Source of the DNA: Aphelocoma coerulescens
Taxonomy: Eukaryota > Chordata > Aves > Passeriformes > Corvidae
Direction: 5' to 3'
Assembly (NCBI RefSeq): GCF_041296385.1
Contig: NC_091014.1
Coordinates: 15,475,578-15,539,577, forward strand
DNA: 64,000 bases
Shown here: positions 22,936 through 34,500 of the stretch, in pieces
Layout of the letters: the number at the start of each line of letters is the position of its first letter
How positions within the stretch are numbered: position 1 is the stretch's first letter
Program-made: the position numbers and the translations under genes
The notes under the pieces: model-generated
What the model saw: the letters and a program-made list of their open reading frames with translations, nothing else
The model's database searches: none
Told to the model about the DNA's origin: nothing

Positions 22936-25084
22936 AAATGCCACCGGCACTTAAAATGCCACTGTCACTTCCGCACAAAAATGTGTTTCCTTCTAAAGGG
23001 ATTAACTTTAGTATTTAGCCTACTTCTTACATATGAGTACCAAAACTGGTTTTAACCTAGTCATGTTGGGATGTTGGGAGAAGAGGGGCTTGTGTAGATC
23101 AATTAAAACGATACTGACTTTCTAAAAAGAAAATTACTCTCTGTATGATTCTCCACGTCATGTTTTCATATTGAAAACTTGTAAGGGGAAAAAATTGAGT
23201 GTCAATTGAGAAAAGAAAGATTGAAGACAACTTCATAGTACTGCTACCTAATCTCTTTTGGTTTTAAAGCTTCCATTGTCCAACTCTCTTAAACTTGAAA
23301 TGCTGAAACTGGGTAGTGAAGCAGTGTTTGCTGTTAAGTGCTATGACATGAGGGTTATTCTGCACCTTCCACATATAAGGGCTGCATTGTCAGCTCTCCA
23401 CACAATTAAGACATACTTTCTTCTCTTCTGTTTTCTATTTTGTTCTCTCTTTCTGTCTCTTCTTCTGTAGCAAGAGAACTTAATAAATATTTGACATGGC
23501 TGGAGGGTCTTCTTGGATTTTGTTTGCTGATTGGATCCTTTCAGTGTCTAGGTTGTTGAATATGTGAGGAAACTCACAAACAGGTGGCATCTTTGGAAGA
23601 TCCTTAACATGTATATGGAGCATGCCCAGTTTCAGTAGTTCATTTTAACTTCTTTTCCAAGGTGACGCATCTTCTTTTTTTGCCAGGCTCTTCTGCCTTG
23701 AAGAAAACCTTAATATCTGCTGGTATTGTGCATGTTCTTTTTCATTATGCCAATGGAATGAGAAGAGCACATTCAGAAAATGGTGTAACAATGACTTGGT
23801 TTTGGGTATAGACAAGATGGTTGTATCTTTCTACTTTTCTTTTTAGCTTCTTATTCAAGTATTGATCTATTATCTGTAGTAAGTGATGGAGATGTATGCC
23901 AGTATTACCATAACAGTTAATCAGCCAAACACCAGTGATACTCTGCTTCATTGTGGTTTTTCTTAACTCCTACTTTAAATGTAGATGGGGTTAAACAACG
24001 ACACTTCATTAAGCTTGTCACCTTCTGATTCATGGATATGCTGGGTTAGTGAATTAATGTGGGTCTGCTTTCAGGTGTTAGTAGGAAGCTGCTGAAGGGA
24101 AAGCAAAGGTGAGACAACAGGGTAGAAAAGCTCGATTCTTGCAATAGATCTTGGCATTTCAGAATCACTTCTGGCTTAACACAGGTAAATGTTAAGTGTT
24201 AATCATGTGATTTGCAAGTTCTTCTCAGAAGCCTTGCTTTTTCAGAAACTGCTTTGTGTCTGCTCCCTCCACCTTGGGAATACTTGTAGCAGTCTTACCA
24301 CAATTTACTCTTGAGTTTATCAGTTACAAATTCTTGTATCTCATTTTGTTTATGTTAAATGAAGTTTGAAAAGCCAGGGAAACTTACAAACAATAATACT
24401 ACTAAGGCTATACTGGAGTTTTCCAGACACTTAAAAATCAAGGCCTTAAAATTGTTTTTGTTACTTCTCTCACTGTCATACCCATTCTAGTGAAGTGTAC
24501 AAAAAGAGTGTTTGTAAGAGAGCTGCTGAGCCACCTGTCAGTGGTTTCACAGCAGTTTTGCTTGAGTGCTGCCAAGTTGGCACACTTTTTAACAGCTGCT
24601 GAGTGTACTGGCAGTGAGTGGTGTGTGATGCTGCTGTTGTGGTGTTTGTAACCTCTGGAATTTTGGGGTAGTTATTAATCATAATGCCCTTCATTTTGCT
24701 TAGGTGGTGCTGTATCTTGCCATCGTTGTCCTGAATTTGATGATGTTAGTCAAGGTTAGGTAAGGTGTCAATCAAAGAACATACACAGAATCCTGGGGTC
24801 AGAGTTAGCAGTCAGGATGTGCAAACACATGTTGCAGTTTTGGGTGCTGACTTGTGTAGCTGATGAATGTTTGTAGCTGCAAATCAGTTTGTGCCATACT
24901 GTACAGCTCTCTGAAGGTGCACTGTAATGCAGATAACTTTGAGCTGAAGTTATGATGAACTGGATGCTACTCTCACACATTCTGTGTAAGTACAGGCTGT
25001 TGTTAAAGTTGTCCGTGTACAGCTCCTTAACTGATTCACATTACATGCCCTATGAATTTTTGTAGTTCTTTCCCAGAAAGGCCT
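22936..25084. other. DLD-LAMB1 intergenic DNA, left part
   Basis: AT-rich, with no repeat family or gene recognised. It may include an extended DLD 3' UTR ending after the AATAAA at 23482. Confidence 0.55.
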
Positions 25085-27835
25085 CATCTTCCTGAAATGT
25101 TTCTACACTAATGTATGCAGCATGAGGAACAAACCAGAGGAGCTTGAGGCTTTGTCCCAGTCCCATAGATTTGTCATCACTGGTGTAAGTGAAACCTTAA
25201 GTAAGTGGTGGGATAAGTCCTGTAACTGGCATGCCTGTTGGATGGTGACAGGCTCTTCAGCCTGTCTCTTCAGCAGGGCAGAAGAGGCAGAGGGGTGGCA
25301 CTGTATGTGATAGAAGGGTTAAAATGCTGGCAATGACACCATTAAGAGACTGGGTAAGAATCAAGGGGCAGACACATAATGCAGATGTCATTGTGGGAGT
25401 CTGCTATAGACTTCCCAGCCAGGATGATGATGTGGACAAATTATTCTTTGAGGAGATAAGGGATGCTTCCAAATCAACTGCCCTTGACCTTATGGGCGAA
25501 CTTCAACTTGCCAGAAATTAACTGGGAGTATCACACCTGGGCCAGAAGATTCCTAAAAACCTGGATGACAACTTTATGGAACAGGCTTTAAGGGCGCTGA
25601 CTTGGAAAAATGCCCTCCTTTATCTACTGCTTGTTAACAGAATAGATCTCATAAGTAGTCAAGAGTGGTGGCCATCTTGGTCACAGCAACCATGAAGGGA
25701 TCAAGTTTAAAATCCCTGGTGACAGGAGGAAAAGTGCCAGTAAAAACTCAGCTCTGGACAGGAGGAAAACAGAACTTCAGGCTGCTCAAGGAATTAGTAA
25801 GGTCGGTCCCCTGGGAAAAGGCTTTCTCAGGTGCTGGGGTCTATCAGTGCTGGTCACTTTTTAAACCTCACCTTCTAAGGGCACAGGAAGAGGCAATTCC
25901 CAAGTGTTGGAAGTCAAGGAGGTGAGGCAAAAGGCATGGCTGAACAGGAATCTTCTCTTGGAAACAAGATGTAAAAGGAAGGTGTATGCCTACTGGAAGC
26001 ATGTCAGGTGATGGGAAGAATACTGAGATGCCGTAGGGAGAAAATTAATGTGGCCAAAGCTCAGTTGGATTTAAAGGTGCCAGAACGGAGGGGGACAACA
26101 AAAGAGTATTTTCAAATATATTAATGGCAACAGGCAGTGGAAAAATAACATTGTCACAGACAGGGTCAGGGACAAGGCAGAGGTGTTTACATGATCTTTG
26201 CCTCTGTCATCGATACAAATGATGGACCAAGGGGGTCTTGGCGGCCTGAGCTGGAGGACCATGACTGCAACAATGACTAACTCCCAGTTGACCCTGAATT
26301 ATGCAGGATCTGCTGCTCCAGCTGCATGCCTCCAGATGTATGGGACCTGAAGGGGTACACCCAAGAATCCTCAAAGAGCTGCTGCTGTCATCACAAAACC
26401 TCTCTTGAATTTTTTGAGCAGTCTTGGGAATTTGGAGAGGTCCAGCTGACTGGAAGCTGGTGAACATTGTCCCTGGTTTTCAAGAAGGGCGAGAAGGACT
26501 CTAAAAACTACAGGCCTGTCAGTCTCACTTCAGTGCCTGGTAGACTTACAGAGATTATTCTGAGAGGTATCGAAAAATACCTGAACTTCAATGTAGTCAT
26601 CAGTCAGAGCCAGCATGGCTTCATGTGCCGGAAGTCCTGCTTATCAAACCTGATTTCCTTTTATGAAGGAAATCAAGAGCAGCCAGTGGCTGTGATCTTT
26701 TTGTATTCAGTAAAGCTTTCAATACTGTCTCTCACAAGATCCTTCTGGACAAAATGTCCAGCACAGAGCTGGATAAACCCACCACGTGATGGGTGAGCAA
26801 CTGGCTCATGAGTTGGGTGCAGTTACAGTGAATGGGGTGACAGCAGACCAGGGACCTGTCACTAGTGGGGTTCCACAGGGCTCCCTTCTCAGCCCTGTGC
26901 TCTTCAACATCCTCATGAATGACTTGGATGCAAGACTGGAAGGGATAATGAGCAAGTTCAGAGATGATACAAAACTGGGAGAAGCTGTCAACTCCCTCAA
27001 AGGCAGAAAGGCCCTGCAGAGACACCTTGACAAATTATAGAACTGGGCACCAGTTAAGAACTGGCAACCAGATTAAGTTCAACAAGGGAAAGTGCCAGAT
27101 TCTGCACCTGAATATGTGGACAGACTGGGGAATGAGATGCTGGAAAGCAGCACTGTGGAAAGGGACATGGGGGTCCTGGTCAATGGGAAGCTGAACCTGA
27201 GTCAGCAGTGCCCTGGGAGCCAGGAGGGCCAACCCTGTCCTGGGAGCATCAGGTGCAGCATCGCCAGCCGGGCAAGGGAGGGGATTGTCTGGCTCTGCTC
27301 TGCTCTGGGGCAGCCTCACCTCAAGTGAGGCTGGGGGCAGTTCTGGGCACCACAATATAAAAAAGACAAACTGTTAGAGAGTGTCCAAAGGAGGGCAACA
27401 AAGACAGTGAAGGGCCTTGAGGAGAAGCCATATGAGGAACGACTGAGGGCACTGGGTCTGTTCAGCTTGGAGGAGACTGAGGGGAGACCTCATTGCAGTT
27501 AAACTTCCTCTTGACGGAAGAGCAGGGGCAGGAACCAATCTCTTCTCTGTGGTGACCAGTGACAGGACCCAAGGGAATGGCCTGAAGTTGTGTCAGGGGA
27601 GGTTTAGGTTGGATATTAGAAAAAGGTTCTTCCCCCAGAGAGTGGTTGGGCACTGGAACAGCTCCCCAGGACAGTGGTCACAGCACCAGCCTGACAGAGT
27701 TCAAGAAGGGTTTGGACAATGCTCTCAGGCACATGGGGTGACTCTTGGGGCATCCTGTGGAGGGCCAGGAGTTGGACTTGATGACCCTTGTGGGCCCCTT
27801 CAAACTCTGCGTATTTTATGATTCCAAGCTTGGTT
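25085..27835 (+). mobile_element. Long decayed CR1 LINE with endonuclease and reverse-transcriptase remnants
   Basis: Broken ORF2 in sense order. An endonuclease-like part includes MRNKPEELEALSQS (25122), WVRIKGQTHNADVIVGVCYR (about 25353) and SQDDDVDKLFFEEIRD. An RT part includes KNYRPVSLTSVPGRL (about 26505), SQHGFMCRKSCLSNLI, VTSGVPQGSLLSPVLFN (about 26860) and a catalytic-box remnant FRDDTKLG (about 26955), where CR1 normally has FADD. The carboxy end and 3' UTR run to a degraded tail at 27835. Frameshifts and stops break it throughout, so it cannot encode an active enzyme. It is the longest CR1 copy in the window. Confidence 0.95.
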
Positions 27836-28214
27836 TATCATATAAATTTGGTGCATTTACACTTTCAGTGCTGACCTCTGTTTTCACTTTACATATGAAG
27901 TGTTTCATAATCAGTGACATGAAACTGGTCTTATGCCTAAATGGGTATCATGCAGGGGGTAAACAATCCTTTTTGAGTACTGTGGCATAACTAACTACAC
28001 ATGGATGATGTTTCTTCATTCCATGGTAATTTAGTCTGAGTCACCATCCTATATTTCATAGTAATAGGAACCCTTCTTTAGAATTACATAGTTCAAGCCA
28101 AGATTTTATTAGATCTCTAACCAGTTTAAGAACAAGACTTGCTAAAGGATTAATTGAGGTACCATTGGCGCTACTGCAAATAAGAAGGAACTTAATGAGT
28201 CATACTAGGTACAT
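27836..28214. other. Intergenic DNA between the CR1 and the LAMB1 3' end
   Basis: AT-rich. A second possible minus-strand AATAAA lies at 28105-28110. Nothing else is recognised. Confidence 0.5.
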
Positions 28215-28390
28215 ATAGTGATACAAAAGTATTGTTTATTTTCAACATCAAAAAGTTACTTGTCTTTGGTTCTGTGACGTTAAAGTCAATATAAAACCTG
28301 TTCACCTTATCAGGTCTTAGTGTAATGTCAAAAAGAACTAGTATAATACTTGTAAACCCCATCCTGAACACAAGCACTTCCCATTCCTGT
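28215..28390 (-). other. LAMB1: LAMB1 3' UTR (predicted)
   Basis: Follows the stop codon at 28391-28393 and reaches just past the minus-strand AATAAA at 28235-28240. The end point is inferred from the hexamer only. Confidence 0.6.
28235..28240 (-). terminator. LAMB1: LAMB1 polyadenylation signal AATAAA
   Basis: The plus strand reads tttatt, about 150 bases downstream of the LAMB1 stop codon on the minus strand. It is the first canonical signal. Confidence 0.65.
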
Positions 28391-28527
28391 TCATAAGCAG
28401 GTGCTATAAACAGCAACCTTCTGGCTGATTGTCTGTAAGAGGGAGCGAACTGTCTCTTCCAGCTCCACCAACTGCTTGGCTTTGTCTTCCAGAACTTTTT
28501 GATTGTTTTCATACATATTTTCCAAAT
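28391..28527 (-). CDS. LAMB1: LAMB1 window exon 29, carboxy terminus and stop
   Basis: Encodes [19 protein letters not shown], then [19 protein letters not shown] and AVYSTCL, followed by TGA (28393-28391). The penultimate Cys is the residue that normally links to laminin gamma. Confidence 0.98.
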
Positions 28528-31500
28528 CTGTAAGCAAAGGAAGGGGAAAACCAGCTTAATTCATGGTGTTTTAATGCAGTGAAATGTCAATCATTATAGT
28601 TATGGATAAACTACTATTCAAATTTATTTTTTTGTGGAAGACAATCTGATTGGGACCAAGAAGACCCCAAAAAACCCCAAACAAAACAAACAAATAGCAA
28701 AAAACCAAACAAAAAATCCCACAAAACTCCCAAAGGCTGGAATGGCAACTTTTTGTTTCTTTAACATAGGGGATGTAAAGGAACAAGGAAGTTATTTTCC
28801 AAAAGTGGAAATCTAAAAGTATACTTTGAGCATTAAAATAATTGTCATTCTTTGCTCTATGGTGGCTTTTACAGAATGGAGAAATGTTTTAGCTTATGAT
28901 GATTAAGATCATTCAGCAAGTTACTGTAATTTGCAGGAGTAGCAAAGAAGGGAAGAATGAGTTCCTGGCCTGGCAAAACCAGAAGGAAAACTTAGTTCTG
29001 CCCCTGGTAGCAAGGGGCAGATTGCCTCTTCCTGGTTCAATCAACTTTCATTGTCAACAGTAAATGTTAAATTAATCTGTACACTGGAACTCCTGTGTCC
29101 TGATTAGCTTTTGCTTTAACAGCTTTCCAGGGTGGGGTGGGGGGGAGTACTGCTTGAAGATGGGCGTCGTGCTGGAACAGATGAGTCCTCATCCTAAGCA
29201 GAGTAGTTTTTGCTCTTTCCCTGTGGTGGTTCTGGGAACAGTGAGAGGTGCCATGCCAGAAGTTTGTGTCTCACCTGTAAGTTTCAGCTTATTTTATGGA
29301 TATCTTTGATTCAAAAGACTGTATTGTGTCCATAAGAGTAAGGAAAGCAGATCATGCCTCAGTAACAAGTAAGTACCTTTTCTTTTCCCCTTCTGCTGAT
29401 GAATAGCTGGTTTAACAGTGTGAAATTGCTTCACGTTCTAAGGTGCCAAATTACCTCCTCAGAACAGCCTTACCTTTGAGCAGCTGAAGTTTGCTGTTTG
29501 CTTGAGCCAACAAGGCTTTAGCTTCATCCTGCAGCACACCTGCTTTCCTCCTGGCCTCAGCCGACTCCTCTGTCTTCTTGGCAATGAGCTCTTCCACGGT
29601 TCTGTACTTGCCGCTCAGCTCGCTGTTGAGTACCTGTTCCAAATTCAAGCACAAGATGGAGCCCGTGCGAAGCCAGTACAGGGGGAGTTGGCATTTCCTC
29701 CCTCTGTCCTTTACTGATCCGGGTGCAAGGAGAGACTTCGCTGGGAGCCCGGTTAACAAAAGCAGAAACAGTGTGAGGGTATATTCTACTTCCTGACCAA
29801 GACTAAGAGCTGGGGTGAAGACTCATCTGTTACTCTTTTGCAGATCTGTGGCTGTTTTACAGCTTCAATACTGGCACTTGGCAGAGATTTATGGGATTCA
29901 GTTACAGGGTTCTGTAACTAATGGAAGCCAGGGCCCCTAGTACAGGTGGAAAGCTACACATGGCCTTGCTCCTGGCTGAGTGGTTGCAACTGGGGAGGAA
30001 TACCCTTGCTACCCTTTCAGTAAGAAGAACTGAACTAGCTGCCGTTGGTGAAGGTGCTCGAGAAGTTGTGAGCTTGTTTTCTCAGCTGTGCTTTTTGTTA
30101 CAGGGTTAAGATTAAGAAGTCCTATGGCCCAGCTAAATTCAACCATTAAGCAAGACAACAAACCATAGCAGCACTGGAATTCTCTTGTGGTTACTTAACA
30201 GCACCTGAAATACTACTTAGTGTTTGGATATTGTTGAGTTGATGGATAATGCAGCTCTCCTGTTAGAAAATGGCTCTCTGGAGATTGGGGGGCTAACTAC
30301 AGACAAGAGATGGGAGCAATGAAACTTCCTTTGGCAGACTGGTCAACTGTTTTGTTAATGAACATTCTTTAGCTATTACAAAATTATGTAGCAAACATTG
30401 GGAGCAATGCCATATGTTCACAGAGAAAATCTTGCCTCTGATATTTAGCAATTACTTCAGTTTTATGTTAAAATAATTATTTTTCCTGTTGCTTGATTCT
30501 GTATATGCCAAATTCTGGTTTGTTTGTCCTGAACCTATCGCTGTCTTAGAATTGTAAATACTCTATACAAGTGGAAAAAAAAATTACCAGTTCTCCTATG
30601 ACAGATAGTAAAGCTGAGGAACAGAAACCTATCTACGAAAGGCTGACAGTGTGACAGGTTTCCCACATCTATTTCAGAACCTGAAAACTTCTCAATACAT
30701 CCCTCTCTCTCAGGGTCTGATACCACAGTAAAAAGTAGATATCTTTGGTAAGAGCATAAATGTTGGGAGTAATTTTTACCCCCAGAATATGAACAATAAA
30801 TGTGATGGATCACATGCATTCACTGATGTCCCTTTAGCCAAACCTGGGGGAGTTTTGCTGGCTTTTCCTTAGGATTGTTCCTGAGCTTCTCACCTTTTTA
30901 ACTTCTTCAGCATTTTGTTTTGCACTAGTAATTTTGTCTTCTATATTTCCCACATTCTCTGAATTTGTAGCAGCCTTTTGCCTAAGGTCTTCAACACTCT
31001 TCTCTAGCTCAAACAGACGTAAGGTAGCATTGTTCAGTGTTTCTGCAGATGCTGCATTTTCAGATTCAATCTAAGAGAAAGAAGGATGAGAGACTTTCAA
31101 AAGACACTGGATATAATACTAAACTTTCTCCATAAACCCTGCTCAACTACTGAGTTTGCGTCCATAGATCTGAGTTAAAGACAGTGTTTTAGTTTTCCAA
31201 AAAATGGCCCATTGCAGTCAGGGTGAAAAAGCTCACTCCTTGAGAACAGTACATATGGGGCTGCAAAAGCATTAAGGAATATGGTTTAAAAGTATTTGAT
31301 TGCATTATACACGCAAGAGTTGATTAAACCACTGACAAAATTTCAGACATTTGACTCCATCATGTGATAACAGACTTGTGAAGCTTCTAAACTGACCAAG
31401 CTTCATAAGTATAGATAGCACTGTGGTCTCATGAGGGCTTTGAGATGAAATCTGAAAATACTTTATCTGACAAGACTTGGCACTTCAATCCAGCATTTGT

Positions 31501-34500
31501 TTAGTTTAGTCTGGTGCTGCAGTGGTGGATGACACTAAGCATACCAATACACAAGCTGTGGGGCTTGCCAGGGGTCTTGTCAGACCTGCTGTGTTAGAGG
31601 GCAACAGTCCTGCTCATTGAACTTGGTTGGTGCAGGATATGGGGTGAGAAAAGCCTTTTGGTGTTTTTTTTTGTTGTTGTCTAGTTGGGTTTGTTCATGA
31701 GCAAACAGTCCCCTAGCATCTGTCACACTCACTCAAAAGCTGATGTTAAGGCAGGAATGGTTTAGATACATTTTAACTGCAGTCTTTGCTTTGCAGTACC
31801 CAAGAGCTTTCCTTAGACAGGTTTACATCTGTTTAAAAGCACCAGACTTGGTGCTGTTTCTATTATCTTAAGAAATACTCATGAAGAACTCACTGAAGTC
31901 AGCAGGTCTTGAGTTCCTTTAATATCTTCATCAGCTTGTTTGATGGCTTTTTCAGCTGCATTTTGAGCTTTTTCAGCTTCTTCCAGTGCTGCTTTCACCA
32001 TGTCTGCAGTGACTTTAACATCTGTCGCACCTTTGCTGTGGAGCAAGACTCTGTTAATGCTAAAAATGCTCTTACTTTGGAACTGGAAAAAGAATGTATG
32101 CTGCACCAGGCTGGTTTTGCCCCTTACTGAAGGAATGAGAATTTACATCAGGGAAAAGTTAAACTGCATTTTCTGACACAAAAAGATGAAACAGGGATGC
32201 CTACCTCGCTTTTTTAGCTTCCTCCAGTAGCATTTCTGCTCTGGCAATGTCTCCAGCGCTCTGCTGCAGAATGACCTCAACATCAGAAAGGCTTTCTACA
32301 CGCTCACGAATATCTTCTGTCAGGGCTTGCAGCTGCTGGGGAGTGCTTGGCATCTCCATGTTCAGCACTTCATTAGCCACTGCCTCGATGCTATCCAGGT
32401 CAGCACTGTCTTCTAGCAGATGGACACAAATGACAAAGATGTGAGTAAAAGCTTCCTTCTGTCACATCTCAGCCCTCAAATTCTTGTTCAGCTGCTTCCT
32501 TAAGAAGGAAAATCATGGAAGACTTCCTCCCCAGATTTATGGAAAATCAAGGTGTTAAAATTACTTCCCAAGGTGAGACTTTCCCTCTCAGGAGAGGCCC
32601 AGCAGGTGTATAGGCCCTGCTGGCATAGGTCTCTTGGAAGCCATTCGAAGATGTTGATGCTCAGCTGCACCACGCCTGGGGGGACCTGAACCCACAGGAA
32701 ACAAAACCAACAGCTGCATGTAGATGCATCTGTGCTCCCAGCATAGTCAGGCATGGAATGGGCTGCTGGTGAACAAGGCTCTTATTTAACCTTTACCTGC
32801 TTTCTTACAGAGAGAGAAACACTCAGTTTCTGACTTCCTTCACCTTTAATACTACTTTGTCTTTCTAGCCAGAACTTACAGACATACTTGGCCAAGTACA
32901 GCAGTACAACAGCCTCAGCTGAAATGCACACAAGAACATGTCACAGTTTGCTCTCACTTTCTTATTATCTTGGTTTTCTCTTAGTTTTCCTATTTCCAGA
33001 TTTCATCATACACACTGTCTGCCTGGCAGAGGTGGGGGGAAGGATGATAACTATTGCACTAACCCTTGGAAGATAATGCAGATGTAAAGCTAGTTTTTAC
33101 AAACCCAGAATTAAAATACAATTAAAATGTAAGGTTCTTACGCATTAGGAAGTCTCTGATCTGTTTAATAAGATTTCTCAGATCTTCATTGCTTCTGTCT
33201 ACTTGTTCTTTTGTAGCATTGGTTTTGAGCAAAACTGCTTGTGCATTTTGTTTTGCTTCATCTGCTCTCTGTTTTGCCTCAGAAACCTAAAGAGAGGAAA
33301 AGGAAGGCTCACTTGCTTATCTTCTTATGCTTTAGGGCTTCTTTTAAAACAATTCAGCTGGAGTCAGAAGTAATAGTAACATGGAATGCTTTTTCTCATA
33401 AAACTCACAGAACACTTGGAAGCTGGCCCTGATCCATACCACCAGTGCTAGTTTAAACAACTCAGGCTGATGTTTAGTTATACATGAAACTTCACTTTAG
33501 CAAGCTCCCTTTCTGAGGATATTTACAAGCATGATGAAGTTACACAGCTCAAAAGAAGTATTTTCTGCAGAAAACCAGCACATACTTTGCCAATTAGTGT
33601 CTGTGTTACAACAGAAAGATTTTTTTTTTCTTTTTTACTATCTTAACAATTGATTTGGCATATTACCATTCTGGAGAGTTGCTCAACTTCTGCTAAGGCA
33701 CTGAGGATGTCTCTGTCAAAATCCATAGCCTTCTGCCAGGCATTGTGAGCTACAGTCACCAGCCCGTCACAGCTGGGGCCTCCACACTTCTTCTTTCCTT
33801 CATCCGTTCGACAGTTCAAACCCCCGCACTCGGACTCAGCGCAGGAGGCTCCCGGAGCAGTGCCACACGTCTGCAGGGACACAGGAGACAAGGGAAGCAG
33901 TCACAGCCTGATTTCCATTGCTAGGCTGCAAGGGGGCTGCAGTAGGACACTATTCTACCACAAAATTTCAGAGCAAACTTTTTTTCTTAAGAAGTGAAAC
34001 TATTTCCATCAGCAACATCGCACTGAAAATTATCCACTACTTGGTCAATTGTTTGATAACGAAGGAGATGATTTAACCAGAGGGAAAATTATTTTCCCCA
34101 TTCTTGTGAGGTTCTTTTACCTTTTCCTGCCCCCCCTCTTTTTGCCAAATCATAGTCACTATCTGAGGTTTTGCAGCCAAAAAACCTCCCTGGGAAAACC
34201 TAGGGCCTGAGCCAAGTTAGCTGCAGCTGTCTCCTGTGAAGTGTAAATGAGTCCCTCTTACCTGTTTGGCATGTAACCCAGCAGTAGCTAGAAAGCAGAA
34301 AGATGTGTGTGTGTCTCATGATTACACCTCCAAGCAACTCAGTATTTACTGCCTTGATAAACATCTACCCCAGATTTTCAGGCCCCAAGAACAGTCAGGG
34401 CAGGAATGTAGGGGAAGAGAAACTAAACAAAAAGATGCCTCTTTCTTCCCTCCAGAGAAAAAAGGAGGGCTGAGGGAGTGGGAGGGATGACTAGTTGTAA

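Noticed and set aside
26467..27328. Frames with reverse-transcriptase similarity as a functional gene
   Set aside because: They belong to a CR1 relic with frameshifts, stops and an altered catalytic box.
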